A stretch of DNA of 64,000 nucleotides from Hyphomicrobiales bacterium (GTDB lineage Bacteria; Pseudomonadota; Alphaproteobacteria; Rhizobiales; Rhizobiaceae): positions 62,001-126,000 of the forward strand of contig UEIF01000018.1 in the NCBI GenBank assembly GCA_900468805.1. The letters run 5' to 3'. A model generated the notes under the pieces. That model was given only the letters and a program-made list of their open reading frames with translations. It did not search any database and was not told the origin of the DNA. Below are positions 1 to 8,985 of this stretch, in pieces; the stretch's first letter is position 1, and the number at the start of each line of letters is the position of its first letter. The translations under genes were made by a program, and so were the position numbers.

Positions 1-2508
1 ATCGTGGAACGGGTTTGCCGTATGTCCGGACTTGTGCGCATAGGTGGTGGCGACGACGTCGCCGTGCGCAAAACCGTCGGCGCGCGATTCTGATACGCGG
101 GCGACTTCCATATAGCCGAGGAATGGCACCGGATAATGCAGGTCGGGTTCGTTCTCGACGAAGACACCGCGCTCGCCGTCGAAGCGCAAACGAAAATAGG
201 GATTGGTGTTTTTCAGGAACGTGAGTTCCGTCCCTGCCGAAAGGCCGGTGTAGAGCGTATCGAGCCGAACCTGTCCGTCTGCGGGGGGGCCTTCCTCATA
301 TTCAAGGAAATAGGGCTGGCCTGGCGCCTCAACGCCCAGCGAGCGAATGATGCGGTGGCCCGGCGCCAGCCCCGGCGGCGATGCTTGCGGGCGCGGCTGG
401 AGCTGAAGCGGTGCCGGCTCCGGCCGCCGGGTTTGCGGTGGATTGAGGCGCACCGGCTCGCCCGCTTGCGCCGAGGCCATGACCGCAAGCGCGAGCCGAT
501 GCGTTTCCAGCGCCTCATCGTAGGGGCAGCGGATACGGTTCTCGCCGCCGCGCACCGCATCGATGAAGTCGCGATCCTCGCGCCATACCGGATCGCCGTC
601 GGCACCGCGTACCGGGCGTCCACGACCGACGTCCACTATGATTTCGCGATCGGTCAATTCGATCGCGAGCCGATCGGCAAAGATGTGAAGTCCGACCCGA
701 TGGTTCCAGCCGAGAAGGCATGTCGATGCAATATTGGCGACGACGCCGGAAGCGAAGGTCAGGCTGGCGGTTGTCACGGTCGGCACGTCGAGGCCCGGAA
801 AATCAGGTCTCTCCTTGTGGCCCGCACGCCCGTAGACATCCGTAACCTCTCCAACCAGGAACCGGACAAGGTCGAGGAGATGGGTGGTCTGCTCAACCAT
901 CTGACCGCCGGACTTGTCTTTTCTCCACCACCATTGTGGCGGCGGTGTCGAATCGAGCCAATAGCCAGACAGGAGCTGGGCCGGGTTGTCTTTGAGAAGC
1001 GCGCGCGCCTCATCTACGATATCGAGGTAGCGCCAGTGATAGCCAACGCCGGTGACAAGGCCCTTGGCCGTCACGGCCGCGGAAATTTCCTCCGCGGTCT
1101 TGAGTTCAAGAGATACAGGTTTTTCGACGAAAAAGGGAATACCGCGCTCGATGAGATCGCGCTCCGGGACGCCGTGGGCGAAGGGCGGCACGCAAATATA
1201 GACCGCATCCGGCTGGACGGCGTCCAGCATCTCATTGTGATGGGCAAACGACTTCGCTCCGAACCGCGCTGCCGCTTGGTCGGCGCGACCAAGATCTGGA
1301 TCTGCAAAACCGACAAGCTCAACGTCATCGAAGCGGGAGATGATGTCGAGGTGACGCTGTGCAATCCCCCCGACGCCGATAAAGCCAAGGCGCGTCTTGT
1401 GCATGGATGAATCCTTTTCCTGATGGGGCGCGGGTCGGGAGATGAAGCGGTCGTAAACCGCCATCGTTTCTGCGGCCATTCGGTGGGCAGAAAAGCCGGT
1501 GTCGAAGCGATTGCGCGCGGACAGTGCGACACGCGCCAGCCTTTCCCGATCGGAGAGAGCATCGAGGATGGTGGCGGCAAGGGAGGCGGGGTTTTGAGGC
1601 TTCGCAAAAAACGGGTAGTCTTCGCCCAGCGCTTCCAGGGTGCCCCCGATCCGGGTTGCAGCCACGGGCAGGCCCACCGACATCGCCTCCAGAATGGCAA
1701 GCGGCAAGCCCTCGAACAATGACGGGAGGACGAAGAGATCGCTGGTGGCAAGGATATCGGCGACATCGGCGCGCTGGCCGAGGAAGCTGACATAACCTGA
1801 AACGCCAAGCTCGCCTGCAAGCTCTTCCATGCCGGAGCGTTCCTCGCCGGACCCGACCAGCAGCAGGCGGACGCCAGGATAGACCCGGATTATTTCCGGC
1901 ATGGCTCGAAGCAGCGTGGCATGATCTTTTTGCGCCGCAAACCGGCCCACCATCACGAGCACGATCTTGCCGTCCGTGTCCGAGCCTCGCGGCAGCGTAG
2001 CCATCGCCGCTGCGCGTTCCGGTGCGTAGACGCCGTTGCGCACCAGCGTTAGCCGCTGGGATGGAACGTGCTCGATGAAGCTCAGTCGTGAGGCTTCGGA
2101 GACCACAATATGGTGGGCGATAGTCTGTGTGCGCAGCCTATATTGCTCCTGCTGCTCGCTATCGGTGAGAAGATAGGGGAGGTGTTCGGTCCGTATGGCC
2201 GGGACACCGGCCTGCGAGGCGGCTTCCCCCAGGTCATGGCCTTCCCAACCGATCCCGGCATGGACGTGCAGGAGGTCGATGTCGCTCTTGCACAGCCAAC
2301 TGGCAAACTCTTGACTTTGGGCAGAAAGCTTCACGCCAAAGCCGAAGCGAGCTGCACGGGAAAGCAATCCTGAGCGGTCTTCGAACAAAAGCGCAATCGT
2401 GATCTCAGCCTGCCCTGAAAGTCCGCGGCCGAGCGCGAGCATGTGCTCGCCCATCCCGGAGGGGTTACAACTATCGGTCGCCAGGACGATGCGGGGTTTC
2501 TTAGTCAA
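1..2508 (-). CDS. Glycosyltransferase / Gfo-Idh-MocA oxidoreductase / MDR-like fusion, partial
   Basis: One reading frame stays open from a TTG at 2508 to the left edge (at least 836 residues); I checked every codon between 2508 and 1404 and found no stop. Residues 1-365 are a GT4-type glycosyltransferase (Rossmann start RIVLATDS, later VGRFAAQKD and the LFEGLPLAILEA nucleotide-sugar motif). From residue 369 (MHKTRLGFIGVGGIAQRHL) a Gfo/Idh/MocA NAD-dependent oxidoreductase follows, with the EKPVSL motif. From about residue 715 the sequence resembles the GroES-like part of a medium-chain dehydrogenase (GLSAGTELTFLKNTNPY) and is cut off. The TTG start overlaps the end of the upstream gene, and ATG 1404 has its own AGGAAAAGGA upstream, so a separately initiated oxidoreductase is possible. 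Likely role: sugar modification and transfer in polysaccharide synthesis (inferred). Confidence 0.8.
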   Translation of the reverse strand, partial: MTKKPRIVLATDSCNPSGMGEHMLALGRGLSGQAEITIALLFEDRSGLLSRAARFGFGVKLSAQSQEFASWLCKSDIDLLHVHAGIGWEGHDLGEAASQAGVPAIRTEHLPYLLTDSEQQEQYRLRTQTIAHHIVVSEASRLSFIEHVPSQRLTLVRNGVYAPERAAAMATLPRGSDTDGKIVLVMVGRFAAQKDHATLLRAMPEIIRVYPGVRLLLVGSGEERSGMEELAGELGVSGYVSFLGQRADVADILATSDLFVLPSLFEGLPLAILEAMSVGLPVAATRIGGTLEALGEDYPFFAKPQNPASLAATILDALSDRERLARVALSARNRFDTGFSAHRMAAETMAVYDRFISRPAPHQEKDSSMHKTRLGFIGVGGIAQRHLDIISRFDDVELVGFADPDLGRADQAAARFGAKSFAHHNEMLDAVQPDAVYICVPPFAHGVPERDLIERGIPFFVEKPVSLELKTAEEISAAVTAKGLVTGVGYHWRYLDIVDEARALLKDNPAQLLSGYWLDSTPPPQWWWRKDKSGGQMVEQTTHLLDLVRFLVGEVTDVYGRAGHKERPDFPGLDVPTVTTASLTFASGVVANIASTCLLGWNHRVGLHIFADRLAIELTDREIIVDVGRGRPVRGADGDPVWREDRDFIDAVRGGENRIRCPYDEALETHRLALAVMASAQAGEPVRLNPPQTRRPEPAPLQLQPRPQASPPGLAPGHRIIRSLGVEAPGQPYFLEYEEGPPADGQVRLDTLYTGLSAGTELTFLKNTNPYFRLRFDGERGVFVENEPDLHYPVPFLGYMEVARVSESRADGFAHGDVVATTYAHKSGHTANPFHD

Positions 2509-4858
2509 GCCGGGTATTTACCATAGTGTCGGCCAGCCCATGCCGTTCCTGCAGGCGGCGGTGGGTCGCGAGTGCTTGCCCCACGACCTGGTCCATATTG
2601 TAGTATTTATAGGTGCCGAGCCTGCCGACGAAGGTCACATCACTGCGCCCGTGGGCAAGGGCTTTGTATTGCGTGTACAGAGCCTGGTTTTCGGGGCGGG
2701 GGATCGGGTAAAAGGGGTCGCCGTCTGCACAGGCGTATTCGTAGCTGATGCTGGTTTTGGGGTGCACCTGGCCCGTCAGGTGTTTATATTCCGTCACGCG
2801 GGTGTAGGGCACGTCTTCCGAAGGAAAGTTGATGACGCCTGCCGGCAGCATGCGCCGCATGTCATGCGTTTCGTGATGGAATTTTAGACTCCGATACGGC
2901 AACTGCCCGAGACGAAAGTCGAAATATTCGTCGATCGGCCCGGTGAAGATCACATGGTTCGCCATGCCCTGCTGGTGCAGTTCCTTGAAATCCGTATCGA
3001 CCATGATGGTGATGTTTTCGTGGTCCAGCATCCGTTCGAACATCCGGGTGTAACCGTCGAGCGGCATGGCTTGGAACCTGTCAAGAAAGTAGCGATCGTC
3101 CGCGTTCGTGCGGGTCGGAATGCGCGCGGTGACGGAGCGATCTAGCTCGGAGGGATCAAGACCCCACTGCTTGCGCGTGTAGCCTTCAAAAAACAGGCGG
3201 TAGAGTTCGAGGCCGATCTGCGAAACGACAACGTCCTTCGAGGTGGTGATTTTTTCACAGGGTTCGGCCCGCGTTGAAAGGAAGCGTTCGGCTTCGACGT
3301 CGTTTGACAGGTCGAGGCTGTAAAGGGCATTGAGCGTTGTGCGGTTTATCGGAACCGGAAGTCTGAGGTTGCCGAGCTGGGCAAGTACGCGGTGCTCGTA
3401 GGGACGCCACGCGGTGAAGCGGGATAAATAGGCAAAGACATCCTCGCTGTTGGTATGGAAGATGTGGGGTCCGTATTTGTGCACCAGGATCCCCGCCTCG
3501 TCGCAATGGTCATACGCATTGCCCGCGACATGGGAGCGCCGGTCGCAGACCAGGACCCTGCGGCCGTCACTGGCCAGCCGCTCTGCCAACACCGATCCGG
3601 CAAAACCAGCGCCGACGACAAGATAGTCATAGGGCTTGAGGGGCGACATGCGGCTGCTGCGCTGATAGGATTTTTTGCCGTCAGAGAGCGGGGGCATGAT
3701 CCTTGCGCTCACAGCCCGCTCGATAATATTCGCCATCCCCTCGAACGTTGCATCCCAAGACGAGCCCGCCAGCAAGGCATCCACCTGTTCAAGCCATGGC
3801 TCTCCCGAGCCTGCCAAGACGAGCGCATCATCGCAGCAGCGCGCGAAATCGTCTCTTTCGTCTGCAAGGAAGACGCCTCTCGTATCGCCATAGGTGCGCA
3901 CGACATCCGCGATCCGGGTGCTGACGACTGGCCGCCCCGCCGCGAGATATTCGGGTGTCTTAGTGGGACTGATGAAGCGGGTCGCCTCGTTCAGAGCAAA
4001 CGGCATGAGGGCTGCTTGCCAGCCTGAAACGTAGCAGGGCAGATCGGCGTAATTCTTCTGCCCGAGGTAATGGATATTGGCGGCCTTCGGCAGATCGGCG
4101 GGGGAGATCTTTGCGATCGGCCCCAGGAAAACGAAAGAATAGTTCGGTCTGGCAGCTGCGATTGTCCGGATCAGGTCGAGGTCGAGGCGCTCGTCGATGA
4201 CGCCGCAATAACCAAGCCGCGGATGGGAAATGCCGGCTTGATCGGATGGATCTGCAAGTGTCGTGCGGGCTGTCTGGAAATGGTCGGTATCGACGCTGGA
4301 GGGGAAGGCATGAATATTGTCGTGCCGATCCTTTTTCGCCTCGTAGAGACTGACGCCTCCCGTGAAAACGGCGTCGGCTCGCGCCATCAGCGCCGCTTCC
4401 GTTTCCTTGAGATGCGGCGGCGCAAACCGGAAATTGGCAAGCTCGTCCATGCAGTCATAGACCACCGCGGCGGCATCGACATGCTCTGCGAAGGGAAACA
4501 TCATCGGCGTGTAGAACCACAGGATCGGACGCTTTGCGCCATGTAGCGCGATGAGCTCATCAAGCAGTTGGGCGAGCGTCGTCTCCCGCTTGCCCTCGCT
4601 CCACCAGTGCGGAATGCGCGGCCGGATCGCCTTGACCGATGTCCCCGCAAAGGGATGGATTTCGAGATACGCGAGATGATGATCTGTCGGAATGAATTCC
4701 TCGAAAAAAAAGACTTGCCGGTCCCGGGAAAAACGCTGCATCAAATGCTGGGGTCTTTGCAGCACGAAGTCCCACCGCAGGTGAGAAAAGCAGATCAGTG
4801 GAGCAGCCGGCGGAAAAGATGTGGCGGGCGTTTGCGGGAAGGAATTCAGAATGTTCAT
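2501..4858 (-). CDS. Glycosyltransferase-UDP-galactopyranose mutase fusion
   Basis: A 785-residue protein in two halves. Residues about 20-390 form a glycosyltransferase of the two-Rossmann type (FSHLRWDFVLQRPQHLM near the start, SPTKTPEYLAAGRPVVST for donor binding). Residues 404-785 are a full-length UDP-galactopyranose mutase (Glf): FAD-binding VVGAGFAGSVLAERLA, GPHIFHTN and RKQWG. Glf converts UDP-galactopyranose to UDP-galactofuranose, so the protein may make its own donor and transfer galactofuranose or a related sugar; that coupling is inference. A methionine at residue 404 (ATG 3649) marks where a stand-alone Glf would begin. The ATG at 4858 has GAGG six bases upstream. The end overlaps the TTG start of the next gene, so the two are probably translationally coupled. 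Confidence 0.87.
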   Translation of the reverse strand: MNILNSFPQTPATSFPPAAPLICFSHLRWDFVLQRPQHLMQRFSRDRQVFFFEEFIPTDHHLAYLEIHPFAGTSVKAIRPRIPHWWSEGKRETTLAQLLDELIALHGAKRPILWFYTPMMFPFAEHVDAAAVVYDCMDELANFRFAPPHLKETEAALMARADAVFTGGVSLYEAKKDRHDNIHAFPSSVDTDHFQTARTTLADPSDQAGISHPRLGYCGVIDERLDLDLIRTIAAARPNYSFVFLGPIAKISPADLPKAANIHYLGQKNYADLPCYVSGWQAALMPFALNEATRFISPTKTPEYLAAGRPVVSTRIADVVRTYGDTRGVFLADERDDFARCCDDALVLAGSGEPWLEQVDALLAGSSWDATFEGMANIIERAVSARIMPPLSDGKKSYQRSSRMSPLKPYDYLVVGAGFAGSVLAERLASDGRRVLVCDRRSHVAGNAYDHCDEAGILVHKYGPHIFHTNSEDVFAYLSRFTAWRPYEHRVLAQLGNLRLPVPINRTTLNALYSLDLSNDVEAERFLSTRAEPCEKITTSKDVVVSQIGLELYRLFFEGYTRKQWGLDPSELDRSVTARIPTRTNADDRYFLDRFQAMPLDGYTRMFERMLDHENITIMVDTDFKELHQQGMANHVIFTGPIDEYFDFRLGQLPYRSLKFHHETHDMRRMLPAGVINFPSEDVPYTRVTEYKHLTGQVHPKTSISYEYACADGDPFYPIPRPENQALYTQYKALAHGRSDVTFVGRLGTYKYYNMDQVVGQALATHRRLQERHGLADTMVNTRLD

Positions 4859-4928
4859 AAAACACCTCGCGACAGAGAGTGCCTAACCACGGCAAACTGC
4901 CAAAGTTCCTGCGTTGCGGCTGAATTCG

Positions 4929-6071
4929 TCAGGGGCTTCCAATCAACTGGCGGAGCCGTCGAATGCTGTGCGGCCAACTCCAATTCGCAAGCACAACCTC
5001 GCGCGGCCGCAGGGTATCGGCCCGTTCCAGCAAGTCCCGTATTCCGTCGTGGAAGTCATCCGCCGCAGCCGTATGACCGGTTTCCGGCGTGATATACTGC
5101 AGGCCGCATCTGAGCGCGCTGTTGGCAAGAACGGGGATGCCGGCCAACATGTATTCGGTCAGGATCGCAGGTGCACCGTCGTCGACGCCGCAGACAACTC
5201 CAATCCGGGATTGATTCATCAGCCGATTGACCTCGTCGAAAGCCACGCCCGGCGGCCCGACGAAATCCACGTTTATACCAAGTTGGTCAGCATGGCTCCG
5301 CAGTTCATGGACAAGCTCCCCGTAGCCGAATACGCATAAGGCGCGCAACGAACGCGGTAACTTGGCGAGCGCGTCGAACAGGATATCATGACGCTTATAA
5401 GCCTGAGCCGCTGCGACATAGATCAAGTCGTAAATCTTCGGTAGGTGCAATTGATGGAAGGTCAATTCGGACGCGAATTCCGGGCCGATCGGCATGACAA
5501 TGGTCCGCATATCGGGATGCCTCGATCGTACGACCTCCGATTGCCACTGCGCACCGGTGATCACCAGATCGAAATGGCGGCTGACCTCAATGGGCACGCG
5601 AAAAGCGGGGGCGTCGATAGAATTATATATCGTGAAACTGTCGCGACAGGCCAGCATGATCTCCTCACTCACTCCAAGCCCCCAGACGCAGAGGATGTCC
5701 GGCGGGCCAAACGCCTGGATATGTCCGAGCATGTCACTCGACGCGAAGGGAGCCTTCGGGCCGTCCATACGAAACGCGCGGCGCAGAAGCGATGGCGTCT
5801 TGTCGGTCCATACCGAAGGCGGATCCGAGCCTTGCCAGTGCGTCCAGATCTCGGCGCAGTCGACGATGCCAGCCTTCATCGCAGCCAGTGGAAGCCGCTC
5901 GAGATAGCCGCCGGCAACCTCGATGCTGTCAATGTCGAAGAGGCGCGAAGGTGGGGTCCCGCGCCGGCCGCTGATCCATTGCGATCGGAAGGCCTCAATA
6001 GTCGGAAGAGCGTCCTCTCCCCAGTGCCCGTCCTGAAAGTCGCTGATGACGACGATACGGCGCGATTTCAT
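4929..6071 (-). CDS. Glycosyltransferase (GT4-like)
   Basis: A 380-residue protein starting MKSRRIVVISDFQDGHWGED, a typical first strand of a GT-B glycosyltransferase. The C-terminal half carries YKRHDILFDAL, VFGYGELVHEL and ILTEYMLAGIPVLANS, which correspond to the nucleotide-sugar binding half of family-4 enzymes. The open frame extends upstream to 6176, but ATG 6071 is preferred because AAGGA lies seven bases upstream and the conserved fold begins here. It is the first gene of the polysaccharide block, 70 bp ahead of the GT-Glf fusion and on the same strand, so one operon is likely. Donor and acceptor sugars cannot be read from the sequence. Confidence 0.8.
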   Translation of the reverse strand: MKSRRIVVISDFQDGHWGEDALPTIEAFRSQWISGRRGTPPSRLFDIDSIEVAGGYLERLPLAAMKAGIVDCAEIWTHWQGSDPPSVWTDKTPSLLRRAFRMDGPKAPFASSDMLGHIQAFGPPDILCVWGLGVSEEIMLACRDSFTIYNSIDAPAFRVPIEVSRHFDLVITGAQWQSEVVRSRHPDMRTIVMPIGPEFASELTFHQLHLPKIYDLIYVAAAQAYKRHDILFDALAKLPRSLRALCVFGYGELVHELRSHADQLGINVDFVGPPGVAFDEVNRLMNQSRIGVVCGVDDGAPAILTEYMLAGIPVLANSALRCGLQYITPETGHTAAADDFHDGIRDLLERADTLRPREVVLANWSWPHSIRRLRQLIGSP

Positions 6072-6400
6072 GCATATCCTTGTGCCGGTGCGGCCGGCGG
6101 GGGTTGAGACAGAACGCTCACCAACGTAAACCGAGAATGAGGATGCAGGTTCCACCGACTCGGCGAAGCTATGCACAATCGAAGGGGCAACTCGTGTCGC
6201 CCGGCCACTGACTTAAATCTAAGGAAGCGCGAGATTTTTATTTTCTTGAGATGATCTGGGAGCAATCGCCGCAGCACCGTCGAATTGAGGGAAGCGGCGG
6301 CAAGCTCAAGCGGGCGTAGCATCAGCACAGTCGTCGTCGACACGTCGCGCAACGATAAGGATTTGAGAACTTCCTCGGAAACCTGCCGAGACCCAGCTGC
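6072..6400. other. Intergenic region between polysaccharide block and Xre-RES pair
   Basis: About 330 bp. It should hold the promoter of the minus-strand glycosyltransferase operon and that of the antitoxin. From TTG 6285 a plus-strand frame reads a protein-like segment (MREAAASSSGRSISTVVVD) that would join the antitoxin frame if one base were restored near 6398. The antitoxin N terminus may therefore lie here; see the finding on this. I see no other gene. Confidence 0.5.
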
Positions 6401-6835
6401 GTGGCCATCATCGCGCGTGATGAGACGGACGAAGATGCGCGCAGCCGAGCGCTGTTGGCGGGCGTCCGCATCGCGGAAGAGGATTTGCGCGCGGCAGGGG
6501 GAGCCTACGATCTCGAGCAAGTCAGGACGCTGATGCGCGGCATTTCCCGTCAGGCCGTGGACAAACGTGTTCAGGAAGGCTCGCTGCTCGCTGTGCCTGG
6601 GCCAAGCAATCGGAGAAGCTACCCGACGCTGCAATTTGCCCCGGACGCAACGATCGTTGAAGGACTTCGGGACGTGCGTGACGCGCTTCAAAGCAAAAAT
6701 CCCTGGATACTGCTGAACTTCCTGGCGCGACCAGATGCACGCCTTGGCGATCGAAAGCCGATCGACCTTCTCAGGTCGGGCCAACAGGATCAGGTTATCC
6801 AGGCGGCGCGACGGCATGGCGAACAGGGGGCGTGA
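6401..6835 (+). CDS. Antitoxin of a RES-type toxin-antitoxin pair
   Basis: A 144-residue helical protein from GTG 6401. The segment LEQVRTLMRGISRQAVDKRV followed by LLAVPGPSNRRSYP looks like a helix-turn-helix, and FLARPDARLGDRKPIDLLRSG matches the MbcA/ParS (DUF2384-like) C-terminal domain that neutralises RES toxins. It overlaps the next gene by four bases (GTGA), the usual arrangement for such pairs. Expected role: bind and inhibit the RES enzyme and repress the operon. No good ribosome-binding site precedes 6401, and a protein-like segment continues upstream in another frame, so this start may be artificial and the gene may be damaged by a one-base deletion. Confidence 0.75.
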   Translation: MAIIARDETDEDARSRALLAGVRIAEEDLRAAGGAYDLEQVRTLMRGISRQAVDKRVQEGSLLAVPGPSNRRSYPTLQFAPDATIVEGLRDVRDALQSKNPWILLNFLARPDARLGDRKPIDLLRSGQQDQVIQAARRHGEQGA

Positions 6836-7419
6836 GCGCTCCGCGTCTGCCGGCCGATCTTTCGAGCCGCATTCCCGAATTGGTGACACTGCCGACAGGA
6901 GGGAACCTGCATCGCTTCTACAGTGCTGCTTATGAACCAATTTATTTCGATAGATCTGATCTCGGACGCTTCAATGCGCCGGATGGCTCCTATGGCGTGC
7001 AGTATGCCGCTCAAGAGATTGCCGGCGCGTTTGCCGAGACGTTCCTGGGGACGCCAGGGCGTACACTGGTAGATGCCGAACTGCTCCAACGCAAAGGATA
7101 CGTGCGCCTCGCCGCAAAAAGACCATTGACGTTGGTGCGTCTCGCCGGGCCAGGACTGGCGCGGATCGGCGCCACGGCGGAAGTGCCCCACGGCAGCTTG
7201 CCGTGCGAGATTGCCCCGGCGTGGTCGAAGGAACTGTTAAAACACCCCCTTGCGTTCGACGGGATCGCCTATCACGCGCGCCACGACGACACCGAACTCT
7301 GCTTTGCGCTCTACGAACGCGCGGCAGATGCAATTTATGAGGTTTCCCGAGATATCGAATTGGACCAGGATTGGTTCTGGGAGATCGGTGAACGTTATGG
7401 GATCGGCTTGGCACCCTAG
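6832..7419 (+). CDS. RES-domain toxin (NAD-degrading type)
   Basis: A 195-residue protein. LHRFYSAAYEPIYFDRSDLGRF and a downstream Y-G-V-Q-Y-A segment match the RES domain, in which conserved Arg, Tyr and Glu residues form the active site; characterised members deplete cellular NAD+. The central IAGAFAETFLG and the later YHARHDDTELCFALYERAAD fit the rest of the fold. GTG 6832 overlaps the antitoxin stop. Genetic context (a MbcA-like antitoxin directly upstream) supports a type II toxin. NAD degradation in this copy is inferred from the family. Confidence 0.85.
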   Translation: MSAPRLPADLSSRIPELVTLPTGGNLHRFYSAAYEPIYFDRSDLGRFNAPDGSYGVQYAAQEIAGAFAETFLGTPGRTLVDAELLQRKGYVRLAAKRPLTLVRLAGPGLARIGATAEVPHGSLPCEIAPAWSKELLKHPLAFDGIAYHARHDDTELCFALYERAADAIYEVSRDIELDQDWFWEIGERYGIGLAP

Positions 7420-7557
7420 CTGCGCTGCGGGACATGGTGCGCTCTCAATTGCCGTTATGTGGCTGCATGCAACCACGATCGATGACCGTGCTTTTTGTTG
7501 CTTTCGAACGCGCCGATCCGACCGTAGCTTCACCGACCCAAGCAATCGACGACTTCG

Positions 7558-7585
7558 AAATCGATCACTATAGATACCTGTTACT
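7558..7585. repeat. Left copy of a 28-bp direct repeat
   Basis: This 28-bp stretch, ending GATACCTGTTACT, recurs at 21729-21756 with 26 of 28 identical bases and in the same orientation. The two copies bracket 14.2 kb containing the whole sigma-54 locus and a VapBC-type pair. Each copy lies 140-170 bp downstream of a toxin gene. Confidence 0.7.
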
Positions 7586-7614
7586 CGGCAAGATCGGTAG
7601 CAAGGTGTGCGACG

Positions 7615-8922
7615 TCAGCCATAGCGCCTCGCTGTCGGGGTGACACGTGCTGCCTGACTGCGAATGTTGCCAATCGCACGCTTCCCGACAACCGAAAGAG
7701 CGGCGTTCTGGATGTTCTGGCCATTGGCAACGCCCTTTACGAAAGCAAGCGCATCGGCCGCATAGGGGGAGGGCGGCAAAACCCGACCGGCGGCCGCAAA
7801 AGCCGCATCCTGCAGCTTCTTGCCCTGGGCGAGCGCCACGGCTCCGTCGAATGCCGCCTTCGCGGCGGGGCCGCCGGGCAGGCGGTCGCGTGCAGAAGCC
7901 AATAATGACTGTCCGATGTTCTTGCCACTGGCAAGATTGAGCGCGACGTCAAAGGCGGTCTGGGCGATTGCCCCTCCGGGGACAGCGCTGCGCGCTGCCG
8001 ACAAAAGCGCCTGCGTTATCGGCTTTCCGGCAGCAAGCGCATTGGCAGCACCGAGAGCGGCTGCGACCCCGGTGCCGATACCCGGCACGAAGGGAGCGAC
8101 CATCTCAGCCAATCGAAGCTGATCGCGTGCCGCATTGATCTGGCCCTTGACTGCTCCCTTCAGAGCACGGTCGAGGCGCTCTCCCTTCGCAACCCTCACG
8201 CCAGCATCAAGCGCAATGGCAGCCGGGCCGGCGGCGAGCCTGACCGCACTGGCGCCTATCCGGGCGATATCGCCGATCACCGGGATACGGCCGACGGCCT
8301 TGGCCGCACTGCCGACGACATTGGATACTTTCTTGACCACCTTGCCGACGCTACGCACGAGGCCACCGAGAAAATACTCCATCTGCGGGTCATAATCGAA
8401 AGGGTCGAAGGAAGGCATCTGTTCGCTTTCCCATTCGCCTTCGGATTCGAGCACAGTTGCGAGGGCCGGCGCATAGAGTTCCGCTGCAGCCGCCAGCGCG
8501 CCGAGTGCTTCGCGGCGGCCGCCATAGCCGCTGAACTCTTCGATCGCGTGGCGTGCGGCCTCACCGGAAAGCCGTACGAAGCGTCGGCTCTCGGCCAGGG
8601 CGCGGCGACGGCTGTCAGTCTCGCCGAACTCCATGTCGAACTGGCTGTCCGGGCTGTCGCTCAACAGCCGGCGGCTGGCGATATTCTTGAGAAGGCCGCC
8701 CATCGCGGCGCCGAGTTGCGGGCTGAGCATCCCGCCGGAGCTTGCGGCAGCATGGGCGAGTGTGGCGCCCAGCAGGTGATCGAAGTTCTCTTCCGATCTG
8801 CTGCGCAAAAGGCGAATGCCGAGTTCGAATACCTCCGCGTCACTCAGCGCCTGGTCGAATATCGGGGTCCGGCTGCTGCGCAGGATGTGGCTCCCATAAG
8901 ATGGCTCAATTGCGATCGTCAT
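7615..8922 (-). CDS. Gly/Ala-rich repeat protein of the sigma-54 locus
   Basis: A 435-residue protein of unknown function. ATG 8922 is chosen over upstream in-frame starts because GGAG precedes it and a sigma-54 promoter lies 50-60 bp upstream. Residues about 28-150 parallel the two acidic paralogues across the divergent promoter (AEVFELGIRLL.., GGLLKN, RRFVRLSGEAARHAI). An acidic WESE segment and a second MEYFLGGLVRSVGKVVKK copy follow at about 165-205. The C-terminal part consists of four degenerate repeats of about 34 residues built on P-G-G-x-A-x-x-A-F-D-x-A-x-x-L-A-x-G-K. Low charge and glycine-zipper spacing in this part suggest membrane-associated or self-assembling helices (inference). 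No signal peptide is evident. Confidence 0.8.
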   Translation of the reverse strand: MTIAIEPSYGSHILRSSRTPIFDQALSDAEVFELGIRLLRSRSEENFDHLLGATLAHAAASSGGMLSPQLGAAMGGLLKNIASRRLLSDSPDSQFDMEFGETDSRRRALAESRRFVRLSGEAARHAIEEFSGYGGRREALGALAAAAELYAPALATVLESEGEWESEQMPSFDPFDYDPQMEYFLGGLVRSVGKVVKKVSNVVGSAAKAVGRIPVIGDIARIGASAVRLAAGPAAIALDAGVRVAKGERLDRALKGAVKGQINAARDQLRLAEMVAPFVPGIGTGVAAALGAANALAAGKPITQALLSAARSAVPGGAIAQTAFDVALNLASGKNIGQSLLASARDRLPGGPAAKAAFDGAVALAQGKKLQDAAFAAAGRVLPPSPYAADALAFVKGVANGQNIQNAALSVVGKRAIGNIRSQAARVTPTARRYG

Positions 8923-8970
8923 CTCAATTTCTCCGCGGTTGATCGGCTTGGATGGCCGCGATCTTCTCCT

Positions 8971-8985
8971 GCAAGCGGGGTGCCA
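8971..8985 (-). promoter_or_regulatory. Sigma-54 promoter for the repeat-protein gene
   Basis: Read on the minus strand the element is TGGCACCCCGCTTGC: TGGCAC, then spacing that puts TTGC in the canonical place (consensus TGGCACG-N4-TTGC). The -12 GC falls at 8971-8972, so transcription should start near 8959, about 37 bases before ATG 8922. A gene for a sigma-54 activator is encoded at 18289-19680. Confidence 0.75.

Noticed and set aside
136..1410. A 424-codon plus-strand frame opposite the oxidoreductase fusion
   Set aside because: It is the exact antisense phase of a domain-rich minus-strand gene, has Arg/Gly-rich shadow composition and no motif of its own.
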